Shown: positions 15,891 through 24,320 of the stretch, piece by piece | How positions within the stretch are numbered: the first letter of the stretch is position 1 | How the letters are laid out: each line of letters starts with the position of its first letter | NCBI GenBank assembly: GCA_942491105.1 | Contig: CALNZX010000001.1 | Span: 496,001 to 560,000 of the forward strand | From: JBBEAM01 sp942491105 | GTDB taxonomy: Bacteria; Pseudomonadota; Alphaproteobacteria; Kiloniellales; DSM-21159 | DNA length: 64,000 bases | Direction: 5' to 3' | Notes under the pieces: model-generated | What the model was told of the DNA's origin: nothing | What the model saw: the letters and a program-made list of their open reading frames with translations, nothing else | Databases searched by the model: none | Translations under genes and position numbers: made by a program

Positions 15891-16919
15891 CTAATTACCG
15901 AATGAGAACTCGCCCAAGAGAAGAATGCGCTCCCCGAGGATTTCGCTGTAGCCAACGTCCAAGCGCCGCGCCGTCTGACGCAGGACGGACGCGGGATCGC
16001 TGGTGGTCTGCCGCCGGGGGAAGACGACAGCCCGTTCCGCGATGCCGGGATCGACGATCAGGATCACTCCGGCATGGTAGCGCCGCAGCTCCGCCACCAA
16101 GCTTTCCAGGGTCCAGGCGCTATCCGCCAGCATCCGCCGCCGCCAGGCCAGGGTATCCTCCGCCTTGAGGGGGCGGGTCGCGCCGAGCACCCGGCCGTCC
16201 AGCGTTACTTCCTCGCCAGCCTCCAAACCGCGGGCATCGGAGGCGCCGTCGCCCAGCAAAGCGACCACCTGCCCCTCGACAACGCTCACCACGGCGTGGC
16301 CGCGCACATCCCGGTAGCCGAAGTGGGCCCCTTGGGCGCTGGCGCCACCCGCGTCGCTGGAAATTTCAATCCGTGAGGAACCCTGCGGCTGGGCGATATA
16401 GATTTCCCCTTCGATGAGGTCGAGATCGTACCTTCCGGAGGCGGGGGAAAGATTGAACGCGGTGCGGCTTCCGAGCTGGATGACCGTGCCATCCGGCAGC
16501 TCGACGCGCGCGCGTTCCCCGAGACCGGCTGCATGGTCGGCGAAAAGTCGCTGCGGAAGGGTCCGCAGGCCCTGGTCGGTGGCGATCAGCCCAACCGCGG
16601 CGGTCAGCAGCAGCAACAGGAAGAACAGCAGCAGCCAGCGCCAGGGGCTGCGTCGCGGGGCTCCACGGCGCGGCGCATAGAGATCATTGGCCCGGTCGAT
16701 GTGAAGCACCGCCTGCTGCGCGCTGAATTCGCCGTCGATGCTCTCGATGTATCGATAGGCGGCCCGGTTTTCCTGGGCCTGCAGCAGCCAGGCACGAAAA
16801 TTCAGAAGCTCCGCGCGGGTCAACTCCCCTTCCAGCAACCACCGGCGCCAGGAATGCGCCCGGCGGACAACCGCCGGATCGTGGGGCGCGCGCGGCGCGT
16901 CTCTGCGTCTCGCTGTCAT
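15891..16919 (-). CDS. FecR-like anti-sigma factor / transmembrane signal transducer
   Basis: 342-residue inner-membrane protein with the full FecR layout. Residues 18-70 are the cytoplasmic DUF4880 domain (WRRWLLEGELTRAE, FRAWL, AAYRYIES). One transmembrane helix spans about 93-113. The periplasmic FecR domain (about 128-235, VELPDGTVIQLGSRTAFNLS, VVSVVEGQV) is followed by a C-terminal DUF4974/STN-like segment (about 280-336). In known systems it controls its sigma factor and is itself signalled by a TonB-dependent receptor. No such receptor is present in this window, and the gene precedes the sigma gene instead of following it. Confidence 0.85.
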   Translation of the reverse strand: MTARRRDAPRAPHDPAVVRRAHSWRRWLLEGELTRAELLNFRAWLLQAQENRAAYRYIESIDGEFSAQQAVLHIDRANDLYAPRRGAPRRSPWRWLLLFFLLLLLTAAVGLIATDQGLRTLPQRLFADHAAGLGERARVELPDGTVIQLGSRTAFNLSPASGRYDLDLIEGEIYIAQPQGSSRIEISSDAGGASAQGAHFGYRDVRGHAVVSVVEGQVVALLGDGASDARGLEAGEEVTLDGRVLGATRPLKAEDTLAWRRRMLADSAWTLESLVAELRRYHAGVILIVDPGIAERAVVFPRRQTTSDPASVLRQTARRLDVGYSEILGERILLLGEFSFGN

Positions 16920-17053
16920 GGGTTAAGCCTAGACCGCGGCTCCGGGCCATGCACAGGGATAATCATCGCAAATGCGCGTTTGGCAGAAGCTTGTCGGTGG
17001 TTTTCTTCCGGTACATCCACCATATTGAGCCTTGATTTGAAGCCCCCCAACCG
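16920..17053. promoter_or_regulatory. Divergent promoter region between fecR-like gene and uvrA
   Basis: 134 bases separate the two divergent start codons, so both promoters should lie here. I searched for GTTC-N7-GTTC and GAAC-N7-GAAC (alphaproteobacterial SOS boxes) and found neither. Confidence 0.4.
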
Positions 17054-19930
17054 ATGGACTCCATGGATAAAGAAATCGCCGGCCCCGTGATCGAGGTGCG
17101 CGGAGCCCGTGAACACAACCTGCAAAACGTCAACGTCCGGCTGCCGCGCAACCAGCTCGTCGTGATCACCGGGCTGTCCGGCTCCGGCAAGTCTTCGCTT
17201 GCCTTCGACACCATCTATGCCGAGGGCCAGCGGCGCTACGTCGAATCCCTCTCGGCCTATGCCCGCCAGTTCCTGGAGCTGATGGAAAAGCCCGACGTGG
17301 ACTCCATCGAGGGCCTCTCCCCGGCAATCTCCATCGAGCAGAAAACGACCTCGAAAAACCCGCGTTCGACGGTCGGCACCGTCACCGAAATCTACGACTA
17401 TCTGCGCCTGCTCTACGCCCGTGTCGGCGTGCCCTACTCTCCCGCGACCGGCCTGCCGATCGAAAGCCAGACGGTGAGCCAGATGGTCGACAAGGTCATG
17501 GAGATGCCCGAGGGCACACGCCTCTATCTGCTGGCCCCGATCGTGCGCGGCCGCAAGGGGGAGTACCGCAAGGAGCTTCAGGATCTGCGCAAGCGCGGAT
17601 TCCAGCGGGTCAAGATCGACGGCGCGCTCTACGAGATCGAGGACGCCCCGGCACTCAACAAAAAGCAAAAGCACGACATCGAAGTCGTGGTCGACCGCCT
17701 GGTGGTGCGCGAGGGGCTGGAAAGCCGCCTGGCCGATTCCTTCGAGACGGCGCTCGGCCTGGCCGACGGCCTCGCCTTCGCCGAGGATGCCGATAGCGGC
17801 GCGCGCGCCGTTTTCTCGGCCCGCTTCGCCTGCCCGGTTTCCGGCTTTACCATCGATGAAATCGAGCCGCGGCTGTTCTCCTTCAACAATCCCTTCGGCG
17901 CCTGCCCGGCCTGCGACGGCTTGGGCACCACCTCTTTCATCGACCCCGGCCTGGTCGTTCCCGATCCGCATCTGGGTTTGAGCGAGGGGGTGATCGCTCC
18001 CTGGGCCAACTCCAGCTCGAAGTACTATCAGCAGACCCTCGACAGCCTGGCGCGGCACTACAAGATCTCGGTCAAGACGCCCTGGCAGGAGCTGCCCGAA
18101 AAGGTGCGCGAAGCCATTCTCTTCGGCGCGGCCGGCGAGCGGATCACCTTCCGCTACGACGACGGCCTGCGCGCCTACGAGACGACCAAGAGCTTCGAGG
18201 GCGTGGTGCCGAACATGGAGCGGCGCTGGCGCGAGACCGACAGCGATTGGGTGCGCGACGAACTCGGCAAGTATCAATCCACGCAACCCTGCGAAACCTG
18301 CGGCGGGCACCGGCTGAAGCCAGAGGCCCTGGCGGTCAAGATCGCCGGCAAGCACATCGGCGAGGTCGCCGAAGTCTCGATCGATGCCGCCCACCAGTGG
18401 TTTAGCGCCTTGAACGCCCAGTTGACTCCGCAGCAAAGCGAGATTGCCGCGCGCATACTCAAGGAAATCAATGAACGCCTCGGCTTTCTGGTCGACGTGG
18501 GGCTTGAGTACCTCACCCTGTCGCGGGCCTCGGCGACGCTGTCCGGTGGCGAGAGCCAGCGTATCCGTCTCGCCTCGCAGATCGGCTCCGGTCTGACCGG
18601 GGTGCTCTACGTTCTCGACGAACCCTCCATCGGCCTGCACCAGCGCGACAACGCCCGGCTGCTGGAAACCCTGAAGCGGCTGCGCGATCTCGGCAACACG
18701 GTGATCGTGGTCGAGCACGACGAGGACGCGATCCGTACCGCCGACTACCTCGTCGACATGGGCCCCGGGGCCGGCGTGCATGGCGGCCGCGTGGTCGCCG
18801 CCGGTCTGCCGCCGGCGATCGAGCAAGCGCCCGACAGCATCACCGGCCAATACCTCACCGGCCTGCGGCAGATCGAGATCCCCGCCAAGCGGCGCAAGGG
18901 CCACAAGGGCCAGAAGATCAAGGTGGTCGGCGCCAAGGCGCACAACCTGAACGGCGTCACCGCGGAGATACCGCTGGGCACCCTGACCTGCGTCACCGGC
19001 GTCTCCGGCAGCGGCAAGTCGACGCTAATTATCGAGACCCTCTACAAGACCCTCGCCAGGCGGCTGCACGGCAGCCGCGAGCATCCGGCCGCCCACGAGT
19101 CCATCGAGGGCCTGGAGTTCCTCGACAAGGTCATCGATATCGACCAGTCGCCGATCGGGCGCACGCCGCGTTCCAACCCGGCGACCTACACCGGCGCCTT
19201 CACCCCAATCCGCGAGTGGTTCGCCGGCCTGCCGGAATCCAATGCCCGCGGCTATAAGCCCGGCCGCTTCTCCTTCAACGTCAAGGGCGGGCGCTGCGAA
19301 GCCTGCCAGGGCGACGGCGTGATCAAGATCGAGATGCACTTCCTGCCGGACATCTACGTGCAATGCGATGTCTGCAAGGGCAAACGCTACAATCGGGAAA
19401 CCCTGGAGGTCCGCTTCAAGGGTCAATCCATAGCGGACGTTCTGGACATGACCGTCGAGGAAGGCGCCGACTTCTTCAAGGCCGTGCCGATCATCCGCAA
19501 CAAGCTGGAAACCCTGAAGCAGGTCGGGCTCGGCTACATCCAGGTCGGGCAGCCGGCGACCACGCTGTCCGGCGGCGAGGCTCAGCGCATCAAGCTGGCC
19601 AAGGAGCTGGCGCGGCGCTCGACAGGTAAAACCATCTACATTCTCGACGAGCCGACCACGGGTTTGCATTTCGAGGACATCAAGAATCTGCTGGCGGTAC
19701 TGCAGCGCCTGGTCGAACAGGGCAATACCGTGGTGGTGATCGAACATAACCTCGAGGTGATCAAAACCGCCGACTGGATCCTCGACCTGGGGCCCGAGGG
19801 TGGCAACAAGGGCGGCCGGATCATCGCCGCCGGCACGCCCGAGGAGATCGCCGCCACGCCAGGCAGCTACACCGGCGAGTACCTGCTGCCCTACCTGCCA
19901 AATGCCAAGGTCAAGAAGAAGCGCGCCTAG
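17054..19930 (+). CDS. uvrA: Excinuclease ABC subunit A
   Basis: Damage-recognition ATPase of nucleotide excision repair, acting with UvrB. The 958 residues carry two ABC modules with Walker A motifs GLSGSGKSS (about 40-48) and GVSGSGKST, signature motifs LSGGESQRI and LSGGEAQRI, and Walker B segments ending LDEP. The C-terminal zinc finger is intact (CEACQGDG and CDVCKG). The first finger is not: where E. coli has CPxC, this protein has CPVS, leaving three cysteines (the first C plus CPAC). The start may be 17054 or the in-frame ATG at 17063; neither has a strong ribosome-binding site. Confidence 0.97.
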   Translation: MDSMDKEIAGPVIEVRGAREHNLQNVNVRLPRNQLVVITGLSGSGKSSLAFDTIYAEGQRRYVESLSAYARQFLELMEKPDVDSIEGLSPAISIEQKTTSKNPRSTVGTVTEIYDYLRLLYARVGVPYSPATGLPIESQTVSQMVDKVMEMPEGTRLYLLAPIVRGRKGEYRKELQDLRKRGFQRVKIDGALYEIEDAPALNKKQKHDIEVVVDRLVVREGLESRLADSFETALGLADGLAFAEDADSGARAVFSARFACPVSGFTIDEIEPRLFSFNNPFGACPACDGLGTTSFIDPGLVVPDPHLGLSEGVIAPWANSSSKYYQQTLDSLARHYKISVKTPWQELPEKVREAILFGAAGERITFRYDDGLRAYETTKSFEGVVPNMERRWRETDSDWVRDELGKYQSTQPCETCGGHRLKPEALAVKIAGKHIGEVAEVSIDAAHQWFSALNAQLTPQQSEIAARILKEINERLGFLVDVGLEYLTLSRASATLSGGESQRIRLASQIGSGLTGVLYVLDEPSIGLHQRDNARLLETLKRLRDLGNTVIVVEHDEDAIRTADYLVDMGPGAGVHGGRVVAAGLPPAIEQAPDSITGQYLTGLRQIEIPAKRRKGHKGQKIKVVGAKAHNLNGVTAEIPLGTLTCVTGVSGSGKSTLIIETLYKTLARRLHGSREHPAAHESIEGLEFLDKVIDIDQSPIGRTPRSNPATYTGAFTPIREWFAGLPESNARGYKPGRFSFNVKGGRCEACQGDGVIKIEMHFLPDIYVQCDVCKGKRYNRETLEVRFKGQSIADVLDMTVEEGADFFKAVPIIRNKLETLKQVGLGYIQVGQPATTLSGGEAQRIKLAKELARRSTGKTIYILDEPTTGLHFEDIKNLLAVLQRLVEQGNTVVVIEHNLEVIKTADWILDLGPEGGNKGGRIIAAGTPEEIAATPGSYTGEYLLPYLPNAKVKKKRA

Positions 19931-19996
19931 AACGGCGATCTGACCAATCGCCAGGCAAGGATTGTGCTTTGCGCTGGGGAGGCCTAAATACGCCTC

Positions 19997-21241
19997 ATGT
20001 CCGCCATCCTCGATGCCAGTGCGAATGCCGTCCCGCCCTGCGCGGAAGCGCGCCTGCGCGCCGTACCGATCGCCGATTGGCTGCTCGAGGAACGCGCCGA
20101 GAATACCCCGATGATCGAGGTGCTCAGCGGCTATGCCGAGCGGCTGCGCGACAACGGCATTCCGGTCGACCGCAGCAACCTGAACATGCCGCAGCTGCAT
20201 GCCCAGCTGCTGGCCCGTTCGATCATCTGGGATAACGTCGAGGGCGCCCGCGAACTCGACCGGCAACACGGCTTGGAACGCCAGTCCGACTATCTGCAGA
20301 GTCCGGTCCGGATCATCTTCGAGGGCGGCGGTTCGATCCGCCGCAAACTCGAGGATCCCAACTGCCCGCTCGACTTCCCCATCCTAAGCGAGCTCAAGGC
20401 GCAGGGCTTCATGGACTATATCGTGCTGCCGCTTAAATTCTCGACCGGCAAGATCAACGCCCTCGGCTTTGCTACCAAGCAGCCGGGCGGTTTCAGCGAT
20501 TTGGATCTCGCCACCCTCGAGGCGACCCGCCCGGCGCTCGGCGCTGTTATGGAACTGCGGCATGTGCGGCGCACATCGTCGCATCTACTCAAGACCTATC
20601 TCGGCAGCAACGCCGGGCAGCGCGTCCTCAACGGCACGATCAAGCGCGGCGAAGGCGAAGAAGTCTTCGCGGTGATCTGGTTCTGCGATCTGCGCGGCTT
20701 CACGGAACTTTCCGAGCAGCGGCCCATGGCCGAGGTCGTCGAGATCCTGAACCGCTATTTCGATGTCATGGGCATGGCCGTTGAACGGCGCGGGGGCGAG
20801 ATCCTGAAGTTCATCGGCGACGCCATGCTGGCGATCTTTCCTTGCGAACAAATCACCGATGGCCGCTGCGACGCCGCCGACCGCGCCATCGCCGCCGCCG
20901 AAGCCGCCCTGAAGGGACTTGGCAAGCTGAACAAGGAACTCGCCGCCGAGGGAAAATCGGAACTGGACTGCGGCATCGCCATTCATGTCGGAGAGGTGCT
21001 CTACGGCAATGTCGGCGCCGCCGACCGCCTGGATTTCACCGCCATCGGCCCCGCCGTCAACAAGGTCTGCCGGCTGGAAAATCTCTGCAAGCATCAGGGT
21101 GCGCGGATCATCATCTCGAAAGAGCTGGTGCGGCGCTCGCACCGCCTCGGGCGCAGCTTCCGCGACATTGGCTGCCACCAGCTTAAGGGTATCGCTGGCG
21201 CCCAGCAGGCCTACACGCTGCAGGACGAGAGCAAGCCCTAA
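19997..21241 (+). CDS. Soluble adenylate cyclase with N-terminal GAF-like region
   Basis: 414 residues without a membrane segment. Residues about 40-190 look like a GAF-type sensor (a stretch ending FSDLDLATLEATRPALG, as in related cyclases). Residues 220-400 are a class III cyclase domain. Metal-binding D231 and D275, K271 and D346 (the pair that selects adenine), and N355 and R359 (transition-state residues) are all present, so it should be an active adenylate cyclase producing cAMP. It lies 66 bases downstream of uvrA on the same strand; co-transcription is possible. The signal sensed is unknown. Confidence 0.88.
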   Translation: MSAILDASANAVPPCAEARLRAVPIADWLLEERAENTPMIEVLSGYAERLRDNGIPVDRSNLNMPQLHAQLLARSIIWDNVEGARELDRQHGLERQSDYLQSPVRIIFEGGGSIRRKLEDPNCPLDFPILSELKAQGFMDYIVLPLKFSTGKINALGFATKQPGGFSDLDLATLEATRPALGAVMELRHVRRTSSHLLKTYLGSNAGQRVLNGTIKRGEGEEVFAVIWFCDLRGFTELSEQRPMAEVVEILNRYFDVMGMAVERRGGEILKFIGDAMLAIFPCEQITDGRCDAADRAIAAAEAALKGLGKLNKELAAEGKSELDCGIAIHVGEVLYGNVGAADRLDFTAIGPAVNKVCRLENLCKHQGARIIISKELVRRSHRLGRSFRDIGCHQLKGIAGAQQAYTLQDESKP

Positions 21242-21249
21242 CGCGTTTA

Positions 21250-22482
21250 CTACGCCCCGGCGCGTTCGAGGATGGCGTGCAGCAGGACGTCACAGCCCGC
21301 CTCCAGATCCCCCGGCTCCGCGCTCTCGATCTCATTGTGGCTGATGCCATCGGCGCAGGGCACGAAAATCATTCCCGTCGGCGCCACCCGCGCCAGGTAG
21401 ACGGCATCGTGGCCGGCGCCGCTGACAATCTCCCGATGGGCGTAGCCGCCCCGCTCCGCGCCCTTGCGTACCGCGGCAATGCAGCCGGGATCGAAGGGCG
21501 TCGCGTTGAAACTCCAGATCTGCTCGACCTCGGCCTCCAGCCCGCCCTCGCGGGCCGCTTCCTCGACCGCCGCGCGCAAGGCCGCGTCCATCTCCGCCAG
21601 GGTCTCGTCCTCGGGATGGCGAAAATCCACGGTCAGCCAGACTTGGCCGGGAATGACGTTCCGGCTGTTCGGCCGGTTCTCAATCATGCCGACAGTCGCG
21701 CAAGCGTCAGGCGCGAAGGCATGGCCGATGCGATTGACGGCGCCGATCACCCGCGCGGCGCCGACCAGGGCATCGCGGCGCCGCGGCATCGGTGTCGGGC
21801 CGGCATGGGCCTCTTGCCCGGTCAGCGTGATCTCGTACCAGCGCTGCCCCTGGGCGCCTGTCACGATCCCGATGGTTTTCTCCTCGGCCTCGAGAACCGG
21901 ACCCTGCTCGATATGCGCCTCGAAGTAGGCCCCTAGCGCGCGGTTTCCGCAGCCCTGCCCCTTGAAGCCGATCCGCTCCAACTCCGCGCCCAGGGTCAGG
22001 CCGTCCTGGTCGGTCTTGGCGTAAAGTTCATCGAGGGAAAAGACTCCTGCGAAAGCGCCGGACCCAACCATCGCCGGTGCGAAGCGGCTGCCCTCCTCAT
22101 TGGTCCAGACCACAACCTCGACCGGTGCATCGGTTTCCACGGCATGGTCGTTGAGGGTTCGCAGCACCTCCAGGCCGGCCAGCACGCCATAGGCGCCATC
22201 GAACTTGCCGCCCGTCGGCTGGCTGTCGAGATGGCTGCCGGTCATCACCGGCTTGGCATCGGGATCGCGGCCCGGGCGCCGCGCGAAGATATTACCGGCA
22301 GCGTCGAAGGAGACGACGCAGCCAGCTTCCTCGCACCAGCGCATGAAGAGCTCCCGCCCCTGCTTGTCGAGATCGCTCAGCGCAAGACGGCAGACGCCGC
22401 CCTTCTCCGTCGCGCCGATCCGCGCCATTTCCATCAAGCTGTCCCACAAACGCTGCCCGTCGATCTTGAGATTGCTCGTCAT
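21250..22482 (-). CDS. Zn-dependent M20-family amidohydrolase (allantoate amidohydrolase / N-carbamoyl amino acid hydrolase type)
   Basis: 410 residues, typical for the family that hydrolyses carbamoyl or ureido groups (AllC, HyuC, beta-ureidopropionase). The binuclear metal ligands are visible: H84 in TGSHLDSQ, D95 in GGKFDGAYGV, E130 in WTNEEGSRF, H190 in FEAHIEQGP, and a late histidine in GISHNE. The exact substrate cannot be told from sequence. The gene starts inside the stop codon of the preceding dienelactone hydrolase-like gene (ATGA overlap), so they form one operon. It converges with the adenylate cyclase, 8 bases apart. Confidence 0.88.
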   Translation of the reverse strand: MTSNLKIDGQRLWDSLMEMARIGATEKGGVCRLALSDLDKQGRELFMRWCEEAGCVVSFDAAGNIFARRPGRDPDAKPVMTGSHLDSQPTGGKFDGAYGVLAGLEVLRTLNDHAVETDAPVEVVVWTNEEGSRFAPAMVGSGAFAGVFSLDELYAKTDQDGLTLGAELERIGFKGQGCGNRALGAYFEAHIEQGPVLEAEEKTIGIVTGAQGQRWYEITLTGQEAHAGPTPMPRRRDALVGAARVIGAVNRIGHAFAPDACATVGMIENRPNSRNVIPGQVWLTVDFRHPEDETLAEMDAALRAAVEEAAREGGLEAEVEQIWSFNATPFDPGCIAAVRKGAERGGYAHREIVSGAGHDAVYLARVAPTGMIFVPCADGISHNEIESAEPGDLEAGCDVLLHAILERAGA

Positions 22483-23477
22483 TCCGCCTCGCTTAGCAGT
22501 TCGCGTTCCAGAAAGGACTTGGTTTCCTCCAGCGCCCGTTCGGCCGCCGCCTGGTTGCCGCCGGTTCTGGCATCGTCGCGGCTACAGCCCGCGAAGATAG
22601 CAAGCAAGCTGTCGCGCGTCGCGACCTCACCCGATCTTTCCTCGACAAAGAGGTTCGGTTCGACCTCACGGAAACGGCAGTCGGTGGGAACGGCCGCACC
22701 GAGCGGGATGTCCTCGAGCAGGCCGAGCAGCGGGTGATCGAAGGCGTGGCGGCTCGCGGGCTGCACCGACAGAGTGATGCGCGCCTTGGGGTCCCTTGCC
22801 TCGATCTTGGCAATCAGATCCCGGCAGAGTTCCGGCGGCGCCACGTCGTCCTCCGCGCCGGCAACGATCAGGACAGGCGCGCCGGTCGTCGTCAGGTCAT
22901 AGAACTCGACACCGCACCAGGGGTAATAGGCGACATGGGCGGCGAAGCTATTGTCGTCGGCGGCCAACGCGTCGCGCGCCGCCTCGAGCGCGCCATAGAA
23001 GGCCGGAATACCCCCTTTGGAAAATCCGAGCAGAGCGATCCTCTTCTTGTCGATACGGGGATCTTCGCTGAGTGCGTTGAGAGCCCCATAGGCATCCGCA
23101 AGCATCGAGGTTTCGGTAACCAACCTCAGATCCTCGATGGTCTTATGGACACCGCGCGGCTGGAAGGAATCGACCGCCAACACCGCCAGGCCCATGCCGC
23201 GGAAGATGTCGGCGTAGTACCAGTCCTGGGTGCCCTGGCCAATCGCGCTGTGCAGCATGACCAGCGCTGGATAGGGCGGCTCGGCCTCCGCCGCTTCCGG
23301 CATCATCAGCCATCCGAACACCTCGCGTCCGGAGCCCTCGCTTTTGTCGCGCAGACGATCAACGAAGCCATAATCGCGGCTGAGGAAGGAGAGCTTTTCA
23401 CTGCTGCTGGGCGGCAGGGTGCAGGCAGCGGCAAGAAAAACCAGCAATGCCGGCGCAGCGTTTAGGAGTAGCCGCAT
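22479..23477 (-). CDS. Dienelactone hydrolase-family lipoprotein
   Basis: 332 residues starting with a lipoprotein signal (MRLLLNAAPALLVFLAAAC, acylated cysteine at 19). The rest is an alpha/beta hydrolase of the dienelactone hydrolase type. The nucleophile serine sits in LLGFSKGG, a catalytic aspartate in VAGAEDDVAP, and a histidine in SRHAFDHP. An MLHSAIGQG segment probably forms the oxyanion region. It should act in the periplasm on an ester or amide of unknown identity. It overlaps both neighbours: 16 bases with the upstream lipoprotein gene and 4 bases with the downstream amidohydrolase. Confidence 0.82.
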   Translation of the reverse strand: MRLLLNAAPALLVFLAAACTLPPSSSEKLSFLSRDYGFVDRLRDKSEGSGREVFGWLMMPEAAEAEPPYPALVMLHSAIGQGTQDWYYADIFRGMGLAVLAVDSFQPRGVHKTIEDLRLVTETSMLADAYGALNALSEDPRIDKKRIALLGFSKGGIPAFYGALEAARDALAADDNSFAAHVAYYPWCGVEFYDLTTTGAPVLIVAGAEDDVAPPELCRDLIAKIEARDPKARITLSVQPASRHAFDHPLLGLLEDIPLGAAVPTDCRFREVEPNLFVEERSGEVATRDSLLAIFAGCSRDDARTGGNQAAAERALEETKSFLERELLSEAE

Positions 23478-24169
23478 TCCGCCGGCGTCTTTCGCGCGCG
23501 CGCTGCTTCACCGCCGTCGCGCATGCAGGAGACCAAGTCGTTCAGGTTGCCGAGCCAGACCTCGCTTCGCAGAACCAGCGCGGGTTCGCCATTGTCGAAG
23601 TACCAGGAATCCAGCGCATAGACTTGGCCACTCTCAAATTCGATCATGGAAGCCGTGTAGTGCGGCCAGCTATCGAAGAGATTGCCCTTGGTCAGGGGGC
23701 TGGCGGGCCTGTGGAAGCGCAGCAGTCCCTGGCCGTCGAGCAGACGCAGGAACAGCGTCATATCGAGGGATTCGTCGATACAGTCGAGCTGGCCCGACTT
23801 GCCGAAGCCGGAAAAACTGCCGCCGAGATCGCCGGACGTACCGGTTTTCCGCGCGACAACCCGCTCGAAATCTCCGGCTGCCCAAGCCAGTCTCTGCCGC
23901 TCCTCGGCGGCCGTCGCCGGCTCGGGGATCAGGCGCCAGACGGCATCCTTCCATTCCTCGGCGTCCAGCGCGATCCGGCTACGCTGCTCGCAGCCGTGGG
24001 AATGGCAGTAGCTGAAGGACGCGGGCGTGGGATTGGCATCGATGTTCAGCGCCACTTGGTCGGCGCCGTAGCTGCTGAATCCCTGCTTATCGGTCACACA
24101 GCCGGCAAGGCTCGAGCCCGCGATCAATATGGCGAACAAGGCTAATCGTCTTCCAGCTCGAATCGCCAT
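23462..24169 (-). CDS. Lipoprotein of unknown function with conserved cysteines
   Basis: 235 residues from the ATG at 24169, which begins a lipobox signal (RLALFAILIAGSSLAGC). Visible features are a YCHSHGC segment, a GQLDCIDES segment followed by LFLRLLDGQG, a DSWYFDNGEPALV segment near the end and a terminal cysteine. The cysteines and the H-x-H-G-C cluster suggest disulfides or metal binding. I recognise this only as a conserved hypothetical pattern and assign no function. Longer in-frame starts up to 24346 would run into the trmFO promoter region and lose the signal peptide. First gene of a three-gene overlapping operon. Confidence 0.72.
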   Translation of the reverse strand: MAIRAGRRLALFAILIAGSSLAGCVTDKQGFSSYGADQVALNIDANPTPASFSYCHSHGCEQRSRIALDAEEWKDAVWRLIPEPATAAEERQRLAWAAGDFERVVARKTGTSGDLGGSFSGFGKSGQLDCIDESLDMTLFLRLLDGQGLLRFHRPASPLTKGNLFDSWPHYTASMIEFESGQVYALDSWYFDNGEPALVLRSEVWLGNLNDLVSCMRDGGEAARARKTPAECGYS

Positions 24170-24320
24170 GAGTTCCGCCAGCCCCGTCCTGCAGTTGTGC
24201 GGCGCGAAATGCGCTGTCTTTCTGTTAGCACCGCCCTTTGGGCAAAACAACTCCACGCCAAGCCTGACGCCTGAGCAGGCAGGGCTTGTACCCGGCCCTA
24301 CAGCACAGTATCTCTCCGCC
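24170..24320. promoter_or_regulatory. Divergent promoter region, lipoprotein operon / trmFO
   Basis: 151 bases between two divergent start codons. No specific operator was recognised. Confidence 0.35.
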
